From assembly GCF_001548095.1 (NCBI RefSeq), contig NZ_AP014815.1:3719656-3783655 (forward strand): a stretch of DNA of 64,000 bases, in the 5' to 3' direction. Position 1 is the first letter of the stretch. Each line of letters starts with the position of its first letter. Made by a program: the position numbers and the translations under genes. Source of the stretch: Geminocystis sp. NIES-3708. Lineage in GTDB: Bacteria; Cyanobacteriota; Cyanobacteriia; Cyanobacteriales; Cyanobacteriaceae. This document shows, piece by piece, positions 19,032-27,182 of this stretch. Under the pieces are notes generated by a model, which made no database searches, was not told the origin of the DNA, and saw only the letters and a list, made by a program, of their open reading frames with translations.

Positions 19032-20240
19032 TTAGTTAATAATTTCTAAATAATCTCGTAACTGTTTTTTTTGGGTTGGTTGTCGTAATTTTTGAATTGC
19101 TTTAGCCTGAATTTGTCTAACTCTTTCCCTTGATAAATTCATCATTAATGCCGTATCAGATAAAGAGTAAATTTTTCCGTCTTCAAAACCAAAACGTAAT
19201 CGAAGGATTTTTTGCTCTCTGTCATTTAAACTGGACATCATTAAAAGTAAATCTTGCTGCATTGATACTCGCATTAAATTTTCTTCAGGAGTTGCCGATG
19301 GAGTTTCGATTAATTCGACTAACTCAGTATTATAATCTTCTCCTACTTTCATCTCTAAAGAAATTGAGCGAGGAATTTGATTTAAAAACTGTCGCAGTTG
19401 TGGAGGTGTCATGGACATTTTTTCAGCAATTTCATCCACTGTTGCCATGCGTCCTAATGTTTGAGATAATTGTCTTTGAACTTTTTTGAGTAAATTTAAT
19501 TTTTCAGTAATGTGAATCGGTATTCTGATTGTCCGTCCTTGAGTTGCGATCGCCCGTGTCATACCTTGACGAATCCACCAATAAGAATAAGTACTAAAAT
19601 GATAACCTTTAGTATAATCAAATTTTTCAACTGCCTTTTCTAAACCTAAAGTGCCTTCTTGAATTAAATCTAATAATTCTAAACCACGATTTTGATATTT
19701 TTTAGCAATAGAAACCACTAAACGTAGATTGGCATTAATCATTTTCTGTTTAGCTTTAACTCCCATTCCTAGAGTTTTATCTAATTCTTCTACAGATAAA
19801 TTAGCTAAACTAGCCCATTTTTCTTTACCTTGTATAATAATTTTTTGTAATTTAACTGCAGAAAGATCTAATTGTTGCCCTAACTTTTCTAAAATAATAT
19901 CTTGAGAATAATTTCCTTGTAGAGAATCATAGGCATTCATAACCCGAATATATTCCTTAATTTTAGGATTAGAATCATTTTCAGTTTTAATTTGATGAAG
20001 AGATTGTGCCATTTGCACTTGTCTAGCGAGGGTAATTTCTTCTTCCTTTGTTAATAAAGGAATACGCCCAATATCACGAAGATATAGGCGCATTAAATCA
20101 CGAGAACTAATATTTTGACTGTTTTGAGAATGGGATAAAGAAAGATTTTGAATCGGCGAGTCATGATGAGGATAGGGAGAGTAAGAAGTGGATAATCCCG
20201 ATGAGTGATTCCCTAAAGCTTGAAAATAAAACTTTGACAT
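19032..20240 (-). CDS. Group 2 RNA polymerase sigma factor (sigma-70 family)
   Basis: A 402-residue primary-like but dispensable sigma factor. Region 1.2 is DLMRLYLRDIGRIPLLTKEEE. Region 2 is INANLRLVVSIAKKYQNRGL followed by DLIQEGTLGLEKAVEKFDY and FSTYSYWWIRQGMTRAI. Region 3 follows from RTIRIPIHITEKLN. Region 4.2 ends LSRERVRQIQAKAIQKLRQ. The roughly 45-residue N-terminus is Ser/His/Gln-rich and lacks a large region 1.1. This is the layout of cyanobacterial SigB-SigE factors. Length is close to SigC-type proteins, but the exact subgroup cannot be set by eye. Monocistronic. Confidence 0.93.
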   Translation of the reverse strand: MSKFYFQALGNHSSGLSTSYSPYPHHDSPIQNLSLSHSQNSQNISSRDLMRLYLRDIGRIPLLTKEEEITLARQVQMAQSLHQIKTENDSNPKIKEYIRVMNAYDSLQGNYSQDIILEKLGQQLDLSAVKLQKIIIQGKEKWASLANLSVEELDKTLGMGVKAKQKMINANLRLVVSIAKKYQNRGLELLDLIQEGTLGLEKAVEKFDYTKGYHFSTYSYWWIRQGMTRAIATQGRTIRIPIHITEKLNLLKKVQRQLSQTLGRMATVDEIAEKMSMTPPQLRQFLNQIPRSISLEMKVGEDYNTELVELIETPSATPEENLMRVSMQQDLLLMMSSLNDREQKILRLRFGFEDGKIYSLSDTALMMNLSRERVRQIQAKAIQKLRQPTQKKQLRDYLEIIN

Positions 20241-20447
20241 AATCTCTGTTCCTTTCCTAAATGACTAATATTTATATAAATTAGATTACTTTGAATCTTA
20301 ACTTTCCCTCAATATACATTAAAAAAAACAAAATGAGTCATTTTTGCTATAAAAATTTATGGAATTTTTCTTAATTACTTATATCTTACTAGTAAATTTG
20401 TAGTGACTGCTTTTGCCCTGAAGTTAAGTGCGAAAAGATTACCACTA

Positions 20448-20571
20448 TCAAACCTCTCCAACAAAAGATGATCATACTTGATCTCACAAAAGTTGATCGA
20501 ACTCCACCCCACAAAATCGAACTCCTCAATAAAAGTAGATCGAACCTCCTCCATAGCAATTGATCGCACCT
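20448..20571. repeat. GATCGAACTCC tandem repeat, locus 1
   Basis: Five to six degenerate units of about 18-25 bp with consensus ACAAAAGTTGATCGAACTCC plus a C-rich spacer. It occupies the 382-bp gap between the sigma factor and the decayed toxin gene. Small minus-strand frames through it are repeat-encoded and not taken as genes. Four more loci follow at 21351, 23071, 23868 and 27198. Confidence 0.75.
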
Positions 20572-20622
20572 AGAAGAATAAATGATAGTATAATCATTCA
20601 CATAAAAATTGTTAATTTATTT

Positions 20623-21003
20623 ATGACAAAAAGTTTTGAGAATATTTAAGAACAAAAGTTTTGACAGATTTGGTCGTAGCGAAGGAATTAAAGATGAGGA
20701 TTTATGGGAAGCAGTAGAAAGAGCGAATATAGGTTGAATTTTTGCTGATTTAGGAGGCGGTTTAATCAAACAAAGAATCGCACGTTCTGGGTGGGGAAAA
20801 TCTGGAGGATTTCGTAGTATTATTATTTTTAAAGCAGGTGATAAGGCTTTCTTTGTCTATGGTTTTGCGAAAAATCAAAGGGCAAATATAAATAAAAAAG
20901 AATTAAAAGCTTTGAAAAATTGAGTATTCAGTTACTTTCTTATTCTGAACAAGATTTATTAAAAGCAATTCAAAATGGAATATTTCCTGAAGTAATTTTA
21001 TGA
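20623..21003 (+). pseudogene. Decayed RelE/HigB-like toxin gene
   Basis: Conceptual translation gives blocks of a RelE-superfamily toxin (DUF1044/HigB-like): KNKSFDRFGRSEGIKDEDLW, then IFADLGGGLIKQRIARSG, KSGGFRSIIIFKAGDKAFFV and YGFAKNQRANI. Three lesions are visible. The ATG at 20623 is out of frame with the first block. A TGA interrupts before IFADLGGG, where leucine TTA is expected. A one-base shift occurs near 20920 before LLSYSEQDLLKAIQNG. The frame ends TGA overlapping the antitoxin ATG by 4 bp, the usual toxin-antitoxin spacing. The toxin is therefore probably inactive. Confidence 0.85.
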
Positions 21004-21323
21004 ATAATGAAAAAATTTATGAGAGTGATATTCTGGCGGCCATTCATGAAACCGTATCCGATTTACATTCTGCTAATTTATTAGATGAGTCTATTAAAAA
21101 GGAATTTGATGAGATTTGTTTAACACCTATTAAGTCACTTAAACCTGCTGAAATTAGAGCAATTCGTCTCCAAGAAGATGTTAGCGAGGAAGTTTTTGCT
21201 AAATATTTGAATGTTTCACCTCATTTAATTCGTCAATGGGAAAGTGGCGAAAAAAAACCTCAAGGTTCTTCTCTGAAACTTTTATCTTTAGTGCAAAAAA
21301 AAGGTATTTCTCTCCTGATTTAA
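21000..21323 (+). CDS. XRE-family antitoxin (NadS/HigA-like), now without active toxin
   Basis: A 107-residue helix-turn-helix protein. The C-terminal XRE domain (about 52-105) includes LKPAEIRAIRLQEDVSEEVF and VSPHLIRQWESGEKKPQG, typical of antitoxins paired with RelE/HigB-type toxins. Such proteins neutralise the toxin and repress their operon. The ATG overlaps the end of the degraded toxin frame (ATGA). The gene is intact while the partner is broken, so it is an orphan antitoxin that may still regulate or protect against a related toxin. Confidence 0.85.
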   Translation: MNNEKIYESDILAAIHETVSDLHSANLLDESIKKEFDEICLTPIKSLKPAEIRAIRLQEDVSEEVFAKYLNVSPHLIRQWESGEKKPQGSSLKLLSLVQKKGISLLI

Positions 21324-21350
21324 AAACTATAGATAGATTCTAAGATTAAG

Positions 21351-21427
21351 ATGCGATCAAACTTTCAGCTCCATAAAAATCGAACTCCCCCACAAAAGTC
21401 GATCGAATCTTCCACAAAAAAAACGCA
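21351..21427. repeat. GATCGAACTCC tandem repeat, locus 2
   Basis: Three to four degenerate units, including ATCGAACTCCCC and CACAAAAGTCGATCGAATC. It lies between the convergent 3' ends of the antitoxin and the 260-residue gene. Confidence 0.7.
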
Positions 21428-21446
21428 TCTTAATTTTAAATAAGAA

Positions 21447-22229
21447 TCAAGGCTGTGATGAAATAATCTCATCTTCAGATTTAGTTTTAAAACTGGGAAA
21501 ATCATCAGGTAATTCTCCTTGAAAATCATTCAGTATAGTATCCCAAAAATTTTGAATTGTATGTAAACAATCTAATTCACATTCATTTATTGCTGAGTAA
21601 AGTTCATCATCCGATATTGTCTCATCATCACACCAACTATAAAGTAAAGATGTCGTAATTTTTGCTTCATCATCCCCACATTTTTGATAAATTGAATAAA
21701 GTGATGGCATTTTCTGTTTCTGCTTAAAGAGTGAGTCAACTGCTATTGACCAAATCCAAGCCCATTTAAAATCAAGAAATTCCTCTGACTCAAACCAATC
21801 CCACCCCGATTCTTCTCTCTTTAGTCTCTCTTTTTCATCATCATCGAGTATATCTTCATTAATAATTACAGCCTGTTTGTGGACTAAGCAATTTTCATCA
21901 TTATCCCAATCCACATCTCCTTCTGATTTAATCCAACTGGTGGTAAAGTAATAACCTTGACTTTGAGAGGGTCTGACATATTCAAAACAGGCAATCGCCC
22001 CTTTGTACTTTTCTAATAGTTTTTGAAATAGTAAATCTGCATATCCCTCCTCATAACCATAACAACCATAGCCTCCTGAGTTGAAGAAAACTGAGTTATC
22101 TTCAATCCTTAAATCATTAACGGCGGAAGTCTCATAATCATCATCATTATCGATTTCTTCGATTAATTGTTTGACTTTTTCTGGTTCTAAACTGATTACT
22201 TCTGCATGAGAATGCCAAGATACGCCCAT
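21447..22229 (-). CDS. Acidic hypothetical protein, 260 residues
   Basis: No family recognised. The protein is soluble and strongly acidic, with an aromatic-rich centre (ESGWDWFESEEF, FKWAWIWSIAVDSLF) and an N-terminal MGVSWHSHAEVISLEPE. A glycine/tyrosine patch, GGYGCYGYEEGYADLLF, lies at about 52-68. No signal peptide or membrane segment. The ATG at 22229 has no clear Shine-Dalgarno. The frame is intact and codon use resembles its neighbours. It sits in the accessory island between a toxin-antitoxin locus and a decayed duplicate gene. Function unknown. Confidence 0.6.
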   Translation of the reverse strand: MGVSWHSHAEVISLEPEKVKQLIEEIDNDDDYETSAVNDLRIEDNSVFFNSGGYGCYGYEEGYADLLFQKLLEKYKGAIACFEYVRPSQSQGYYFTTSWIKSEGDVDWDNDENCLVHKQAVIINEDILDDDEKERLKREESGWDWFESEEFLDFKWAWIWSIAVDSLFKQKQKMPSLYSIYQKCGDDEAKITTSLLYSWCDDETISDDELYSAINECELDCLHTIQNFWDTILNDFQGELPDDFPSFKTKSEDEIISSQP

Positions 22230-22271
22230 TGTTTTTAATTCCTTTGATTTTTACTGATGTTTAATGTGTTC

Positions 22272-22337
22272 TTACTATTTATCCTATTGATTTTGAGGAT
22301 TTATGCAGTTTGCCCTTAATATTTTTTGATGAAGTTT
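22272..22337. repeat. 60-bp cassette-flanking repeat, copy A-left
   Basis: Contains the core TTTATGCAGTTTGCCCTTAA within about 60 bp shared with 22994-23057, 26409-26473 and 27120-27182. Copies bracket each AbrB/EVE-like gene in direct orientation. This copy lies past the 3' end of the decayed gene. Confidence 0.8.
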
Positions 22338-22346
22338 AAAAATGGG

Positions 22347-22363
22347 AGGGGGCAAGTACCCCT
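22347..22363 (-). terminator. Terminator of the decayed EVE-like gene
   Basis: A short GC stem (AGGGG/CCCCT) around a 7-nt loop, followed on the minus strand by a pyrimidine-rich stretch. The same hairpin follows both other copies (26484 and 29036). Confidence 0.55.
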
Positions 22364-22384
22364 AATTTCCCGATACGATTGAAT

Positions 22385-22954
22385 CTAATTAAACTTGTTT
22401 TCTAACTCTTGAATTAGTAATTCAGCTTCTTCATTTTTAACAATACGAACGGATGTAGGAATGGGATGACGTATATTAAATTTGTTAAAAATATCCCCTG
22501 CGGTAATAGCATTTTCGATTTTGTCCGCTACACATTACCACTCAATTTTTAATCGATGCAAATGTTGACCATTTTTAACGTTTTCCGATGAATCAATTGG
22601 AATTAGTTGATAGCTAGAATCTTTTTGAATCATACCCCAACCGATCGCACCAAAACTACTAGCATAAGCAATTATAGTATCTCCTTGATGATAAGAAGTT
22701 AAAAGTTTTTCTCCCTCGTCACCAGCCTGATTAGTAAAGTTAGCGGTAATAATTTGATTAGTTTTCAGATATTCCCACCAATCTTGCTCATTAAAACCAA
22801 TATTATGCCAATATATGTTTTCTGAAATGGATAATAAACGAATTTCCCCTTCTTTGACGATAATTCTGACTTTATCGCCGAAATTAGCTTTTTCTAACCA
22901 GTTTTAAGGAATAGAAAGCTCTTTGTTTAATGTGATTGATTGAACCGTAATCGT
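22385..22954 (-). pseudogene. Decayed AbrB/EVE-like gene (copy A)
   Basis: Homologous over its whole length to the intact gene at 26516-27073. The start codon is ACG where the intact copy has ATG. Two CAA codons have become TAA: one before NWLEKANFGDKVRI and one in the segment corresponding to LEWQCVA. The reading frame is otherwise kept for 190 codons, so decay is by point mutation only. Recognisable blocks are IRLLSISENIYWHNIGFNEQ, GDTIIAYASSFGAIGWGM and LLIQELENKFN. It is more diverged from the other two copies than they are from each other. Confidence 0.9.
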
Positions 22955-22993
22955 GTGATTATACCTATAGATATTCAAAAAAGTTAATGTTTG

Positions 22994-23057
22994 TACTTAT
23001 TTATCCAGTTGATTTTCAGAATTTATGCAGTTTGCCTTTAATTTTTTTTGATGAAGC
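22994..23057. repeat. 60-bp cassette-flanking repeat, copy A-right
   Basis: Direct repeat of 22272-22337, sharing ATTTATGCAGTTTGCC and the following TTTTTTGATGAAG, upstream of the decayed EVE-like gene. It is closer in sequence to the equivalent upstream copy at 27120 than to the downstream copies. Confidence 0.8.
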
Positions 23058-23070
23058 TATGAAAGGCTTA

Positions 23071-23125
23071 CATTGATCGAACTCTCCTCTACAAAATCGA
23101 TCGAACTCCCTTCACAAAAGTTGAT
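23071..23125. repeat. GATCGAACTCC tandem repeat, locus 3
   Basis: Two to three units (TTGATCGAACTCTCC, AAATCGATCGAACTCCC, ACAAAAGTTGATTG) just past the stop codon of the PIN-domain gene. Confidence 0.7.
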
Positions 23126-23138
23126 TGTATTGGATAAA

Positions 23139-23573
23139 TTAACATTCATTAGCTAAATAAGAGATTAATGTATCGGTTGTCCAGATAGCTATGCCACACC
23201 CGAAAAAATCTTGATCTTGAGTCCAAATACTAGCAGATAAAGATAAGGCTAAGGCTACAGTTTGCCAATCATTGGGATCTCTGGGAATGCGAGTGAGTGC
23301 TATAGTTTGATAATCTGAATAAAACTTTAGTGGAATCAATGTAACTTTTGTTTGAGCCAATTTAAGAGAATCTTGTAATAAATTTTGCCCAGTAGAAGGA
23401 GAAAATACTCCTTTTTTGATCATGGTATTGATTCTTTTTTCTAATTCATAACAAGACTCCTCCCATTGTTTTTCAGGCATATAAAGTTCCCATATAGGAT
23501 CAAGAATTAACTCTCTTCCCCGTTGGCGAATCAACTCAGCTACTAAGATATTTGCATCGATTACTAAACGCAT
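23139..23573 (-). CDS. PIN-domain toxin (VapC-like)
   Basis: A 144-residue PIN-domain protein from the ATG at 23573. The first acidic residue is D6 in RLVIDANILVAEL. Later acidic positions are in RIPRDPNDWQTVALA and SIWTQDQDFFGCG, giving the usual Asp-rich metal site of a PIN ribonuclease. VapC-type toxins cleave RNA and are held inactive by the cognate antitoxin. An upstream in-frame start at 23600 would overlap the antitoxin gene and is rejected. One base separates it from the antitoxin stop, so the pair is an operon. Both frames are intact. Confidence 0.82.
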   Translation of the reverse strand: MRLVIDANILVAELIRQRGRELILDPIWELYMPEKQWEESCYELEKRINTMIKKGVFSPSTGQNLLQDSLKLAQTKVTLIPLKFYSDYQTIALTRIPRDPNDWQTVALALSLSASIWTQDQDFFGCGIAIWTTDTLISYLANEC

Positions 23574-23574
23574 T

Positions 23575-23823
23575 TTAGTCTTCTTTTTTCGATAAATCAA
23601 AGGCTTTACTCAATTCATCTTCTGATAATCCACTTTCGGCTAAGGCATTATTTACCGTTGCTGATAATTTGCTGAATGCTTCTTGAATTTCAATCTCTGT
23701 TGATTCTTGAATAGGAATATAAAAACCGACTACTTTTTGATGCTTTTTAATGGCTAGAATCTCATTACTACCAATATAATGGGATGCTTTATCTCGAAAT
23801 TGTTTTACACCAATACTTTTCAT
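23575..23823 (-). CDS. Antitoxin partner of the PIN toxin (Phd/YefM-like)
   Basis: An 82-residue protein starting MKSIGVKQFRDKASHYIG, an N-terminus typical of Phd/YefM-type antitoxins that bind their own promoter. The block NEILAIKKHQKVVGFYIPI matches the family's strand-turn-strand. The C-terminal half is acidic and helical (ALAESGLSEDELSKAFDLS), as expected for the toxin-binding tail. The ATG at 23823 is chosen over one at 23853 because the conserved fold begins there. It directly precedes the PIN gene. Confidence 0.82.
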   Translation of the reverse strand: MKSIGVKQFRDKASHYIGSNEILAIKKHQKVVGFYIPIQESTEIEIQEAFSKLSATVNNALAESGLSEDELSKAFDLSKKED

Positions 23824-23867
23824 AATTGATAATTGTGACCACTTTATGACCATTTTATCATTTTTTA

Positions 23868-23940
23868 GCTCGATCGAACCCTCCCCTCACAGAAATCGAT
23901 CGAACTCCTCACTCCACAAAATCCAATCTCCCCATAAATA
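23868..23940. repeat. GATCGAACTCC tandem repeat, locus 4
   Basis: Three units (CTCGATCGAACCCTCC, AATCGATCGAACTCCTC, CACAAAATCCAATCTCC) between the toxin-antitoxin start and the stop codon of the pentapeptide-repeat gene. Confidence 0.7.
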
Positions 23941-24838
23941 CTATTCTTCAGGGATTTCTATTTTGGTATTTTCATCAGTAATAATCCCCTCTAAATTGGC
24001 ATCGGTTAAATCCGCATTCGTCAAATCAGCACCCGATAAATCTGCATCCCATAAAGTAGCACCACTTAAATCAGCATTACTCAAATCAGCATTTATTGAA
24101 TCAGCACCAGTTAAATTAGCATCACTTAAATCAGCATTTATTAAATCTCTTCCTTGAATAGAATGATTGACAATATCCCATACTAATCGCCATTTATCAT
24201 CTATTGTCGTATCTTCACTTAATATAGTACTCCTTAAATCAGCACGAATTAAATTAGCATTAGTCAAATCAGCACCAGTTAAATCAGCATCAGTTAAATC
24301 AGCATTTATTGAATCAGCACCAGTTAAATTAGCATCACTTAAATTAGCACCAGTTAAATTAGCCCCTGATAAGTTAACTCCTGATAAATTAGTTTCTGTT
24401 AAATCAATATCACTTAAATTTAATTCTTCTTCTTGATGTTCAGATTTCCATCGATTCCATTTATCAATGTTCCCTTCTTTTAAAAAATTTAGGGCAATTT
24501 CTTTAGATGGTTTTTCAGGGATTTGCATTTTAGTATTTTCATCAGTAATAATCCCCTTTAACTCGGCATAGCTTAAATCCGCATCCGTCAAATCTGCACC
24601 TGTCAAATTAGTATTACTCAAATTAGCACCCGATAAATCTGCTTTTCTTAAATTAGCACCTGATCAATTAGCATTAGTTGAATAAACACTTGATAAATTA
24701 GCATCACTTAAATTGGCATCACTTAAATTGGCATGAGCTAAATTAGTACCTGATAAATCAGCACCACTTAAATTAGCATCACATAAAATTATGTTACTGA
24801 ACTGGACAGTAGATAAATTAGCACCCTTTAAATTAGCA
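23941..24838 (-). pseudogene. C-terminal part of an IS-split pentapeptide-repeat gene
   Basis: Continues in frame from the fragment at 25810-26372 once the IS982 element is removed. Translation begins YANLKGANLSTVQFSN and runs through many A(N/D)LS-type pentapeptides, which fold into a right-handed quadrilateral beta-helix. A stop (TGA at about 24664, where TTA leucine is expected) interrupts the run. After it a 226-residue open frame could be used from ATG 24621. A second module starts near 24530 with FLKEGNIDKWNRWKSEHQ, repeating the N-terminal motif of the whole gene. The tail ITDENTKIEIPEE recurs in the gene at 27287. Function unknown. Confidence 0.85.
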
Positions 24839-24844
24839 TAATTA

Positions 24845-25809
24845 ACCTGAGTTTTGGTTAAGCAGATTGAGGTAAAAGCCATTCTAAACGGAGACTCGGC
24901 TTTTTTGCTTGGTGAGAATATGCGATTAATCCACATAATAAGTTGACACAAAAATTTATTGGTGAACGATGGCGTGAATGTTCTATTTGTGAGATATTCT
25001 TTAATTGATCATTAATGGTTTCGACAATCAATCGCTTACGAGATAGTAATTTGTCGTGAAGACGCATTAATTTGTTTTTCATGTTACGTTTCCTCTTGGC
25101 AAAAAACTCGATTCCGTAATCTTTCAAAAGTTTGGTCGTTAATTTTTGAGATACATAACCTCCATCAGCAAACACTTTACCCCAAAGTTTTTGGAGAAGA
25201 TCAATTACTGGTTTTCGGTCATCCACATTTCCCCCAGTCAGACTCATATGGAGAATTTCTCCCAGTTCATTGACTACTAGATGAAGTTTAAAACCAAAAA
25301 ACCAATCCACAGAGGTTTTTCCTCTCGCCCCTAAATCCTGAAATACCTTATGTCGTGAAATACGTCGATTGTGACACACTTGAATCTTCGTAGAGTCAAT
25401 AAAACTAATCCCTGTACAATTGCCAAAGCAATGTTTGAGATAAACACACAAAGGAATGACAGTTGATGGTACCCATTGAATAAAACGTTGATAACTAGGT
25501 AGTTTTGGAAAAGCATCGAACCAATATTGTTGAACGTGATTGAGATAAAAATGTTTGAAATTACGGTAATGGTTCTGATGGAAAGCGATAAGGATGGTCA
25601 TAATTTCACTTAGACAAAGACTTTTGGCTCTAAGACGAGTAACAGCTCCATGAGATAAGAGCTTTTGTTGCCATTGAGTCTCAAATTGTTGGCAGAAATC
25701 ATCGACATGACAAAATAAATAGTCTAAATTAAACATAAGGCAGTAGTTAGTTTGATAGTTTGCTATATTCAGCTTACTATTTGCCTGTTTTCTTATCCAA
25801 AACTGAGGT
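24845..25809 (-). mobile_element. IS982-family insertion sequence
   Basis: A 965-bp element. The ends are inverted repeats: ACCTGAGTTTTGGTTAAG at the left end matches the complement of the right end at 16 of 18 positions. It is flanked by the 6-bp direct repeat TAATTA (24839-24844 and 25810-25815). One complete transposase gene fills it. Excision restores a continuous reading frame through the pentapeptide gene, confirming the boundaries to within a base. Confidence 0.92.
24858..25736 (-). CDS. IS982-family transposase
   Basis: A 292-residue DDE transposase. Blocks typical of the family are LCLSEIMTILIAFHQNHYR, FIDSTKIQVCHNRRI with the first catalytic Asp, KLWGKVFADGGYVS with the second, and IEFFAKRKRNMKNK near the end. 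The frame is complete with no internal stop, so the element may still be active. It lies inside the inverted repeats with about 12 bp at its 3' end and 73 bp at its 5' end. Confidence 0.93.
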   Translation of the reverse strand: MFNLDYLFCHVDDFCQQFETQWQQKLLSHGAVTRLRAKSLCLSEIMTILIAFHQNHYRNFKHFYLNHVQQYWFDAFPKLPSYQRFIQWVPSTVIPLCVYLKHCFGNCTGISFIDSTKIQVCHNRRISRHKVFQDLGARGKTSVDWFFGFKLHLVVNELGEILHMSLTGGNVDDRKPVIDLLQKLWGKVFADGGYVSQKLTTKLLKDYGIEFFAKRKRNMKNKLMRLHDKLLSRKRLIVETINDQLKNISQIEHSRHRSPINFCVNLLCGLIAYSHQAKKPSLRLEWLLPQSA

Positions 25810-26372
25810 TAATTAAAGTAACTGCCACAAAAATCAGTATTAGTAAAATTGCAACCACTAAAGTCTATAGACCATTCATTAGAATTACTATTATTCTCTG
25901 CTATATTTATAGATGATTCTGTAAAATTACAGTCAATAAAAGATATGCAATTTTCTTGATCAAAAAGATACATTGTCAAGTCTGAACATGAAAAATTACA
26001 GCTGATACAATTCAGTTGTATCTCATCAGACCCTTCTGAGGAGTATCGATTAAAATTAAATTCCGCATTCTCTAAGTTACAATCTTCAATTTGAATTATA
26101 TTCTGACCATAATTATTTTCAATACTAATTTCTGTGTGTGTTAAGTTACAGTTTCTCAGTTCTACATTTTCAAGGGTAATATCTGTATTGCTTAAATCAA
26201 CATCCCTCAAAACTAAATTAGTCGAATTTTCTTTTGATATTTGTTCTACATCAAAATATTCACTAGATATAGTAAAAGACAATCTTTGTTTATCCTGATT
26301 TTCTGACTTCCATTGATTCCATTCATCAATTTTTCCTTCTTTTAAAAGATTGACAGGGATTTGTTCACTCAT
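25810..26372 (-). pseudogene. N-terminal part of the IS-split pentapeptide-repeat gene
   Basis: Starts at ATG 26372 with MSEQIPVNLLKEGKIDEWNQ, a short helical head common in cyanobacterial pentapeptide proteins. Divergent pentapeptide-like repeats follow (NLVLRDVDLSNTDI, CNLTHTEI, CNLENAEF, CNFTESSI, CNFTNTDFCGSYF). The present stop TAA at 25809-25811 is created by the IS982 insertion. Joining across it gives SYFN-YANLKG with the pentapeptide register intact. The rebuilt protein would be 486 residues with one internal stop. Confidence 0.88.
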
Positions 26373-26408
26373 TTTTTTTCTCCTATAATGTTGATTCGTT
26401 TCAGCTCT

Positions 26409-26473
26409 ACTTATTTATCCTATTCACTTTGAGGATTTATGCAGTTTGCCCTTAATATTTATTGATGAAGTTT
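26409..26473. repeat. 60-bp cassette-flanking repeat, copy B-left
   Basis: Direct repeat with the core GAGGATTTATGCAGTTTGCC, past the 3' end of the intact EVE-like gene. It matches 22272-22337 closely. Confidence 0.8.
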
Positions 26474-26483
26474 AAAAAGAGGA

Positions 26484-26500
26484 AGGGGTTGAGTACCCCT
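26484..26500 (-). terminator. Terminator of the intact EVE-like gene
   Basis: AGGGG and CCCCT form a stem with a 7-nt loop, followed on the minus strand by TTCCTCTTTTT. It is nearly identical to the hairpin after the VWA fusion gene at 29036. Confidence 0.65.
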
Positions 26501-26515
26501 AATTTCCCGATATGA

Positions 26516-27073
26516 TTAAATTGAATTAAACTTGTTTTCTAACTCTTGAATTAGTAATTCCGCATCCTCATTATTCATAATACGAGAAAAAGCAGCTAGT
26601 GGATGATGTATGTTAAATTTACTCAGAATATCAGCACCTTTAATTCCATCTTCGATATTATTCGCTACACATTGCCACTCTAAATCTTTTAATCGATATA
26701 AATGTGTACCATTTTTAACATCTTCTACTGAACCTTCCTCAATTTTTCTATAGGTAGTATCTTTTGTGATAATTCCCCAACCTAACGCCCCATATTCATT
26801 AGCGTAAGCAATGATTGTATCTCCTTTACAATAGGTAGCATTTTTTTGTTCTGGATTAATACAACTTAAAACATTATTAGTTTTGACGTATTGCCACCAA
26901 TCTTGCTCATTAAAGCCTATATTATGCCAATATATGCTTCCAGAAATAGATAATAAACGAATTTCCCCTTCTTTGACGATAATTCTCACTTTATCGCCGA
27001 AATTAGCTTTTTCTAAGCAGTTTTGAGGAATAGAAAACTCTTTGTCTAATGTGATTGATTGAACTGTAATCAT
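26516..27073 (-). CDS. AbrB-like head with PUA/EVE-like domain (copy B, intact)
   Basis: A 185-residue protein from the ATG at 27073. Residues 1-42 (MITVQSITLDKEFSIPQN, then CLEKANFGDKVRIIVKEG) look like a swapped-hairpin AbrB/MazE head. Residues about 45-145 (IYWHNIGFNEQDWWQYVKTN, then GDTIIAYANEYGALGWGII) follow the outline of PUA/ASCH/EVE-like domains: tryptophan-rich start, GD..IAY, then GALGWG. EVE-type domains read modified bases, but a ligand here is only a guess. Two relatives in the window are a decayed copy (22385) and a fusion to a VWA protein (29068). An upstream start at 27097 was rejected because the homology begins at MITVQS. Confidence 0.7.
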   Translation of the reverse strand: MITVQSITLDKEFSIPQNCLEKANFGDKVRIIVKEGEIRLLSISGSIYWHNIGFNEQDWWQYVKTNNVLSCINPEQKNATYCKGDTIIAYANEYGALGWGIITKDTTYRKIEEGSVEDVKNGTHLYRLKDLEWQCVANNIEDGIKGADILSKFNIHHPLAAFSRIMNNEDAELLIQELENKFNSI

Positions 27074-27119
27074 GTTGTTATACCTATAGACATTCAAAAA
27101 AGTTAATGTTTGTTGTTAC

Positions 27120-27182
27120 TACTTATTTATTCAGTTGATTTTCAGAATTTATGCAGTTTGCCTTTAATTTTTTTTGATAAAG
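27120..27182. repeat. 60-bp cassette-flanking repeat, copy B-right
   Basis: Direct repeat with the core CAGAATTTATGCAGTTTGCC, upstream of the intact EVE-like gene. Nearly identical to 22994-23057. Confidence 0.8.

Noticed and set aside
20375-20601. Two overlapping small minus-strand open frames
   Set aside because: They run through the GATCGAACTCC tandem repeat in two frames. The protein repeats are only the DNA repeat translated, and no start signal is present.
23846-24436. Plus-strand open frames rich in KSAxxKSA repeats opposite the pentapeptide gene
   Set aside because: They are the antisense reading of the A(N/D)LS repeats, with no ribosome binding site and no family resemblance.
24664-24951. 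Open frame joining transposase-like and pentapeptide residues
   Set aside because: It crosses the IS982 left end. Its first part is IS sequence in another frame and its second part belongs to the split pentapeptide gene.
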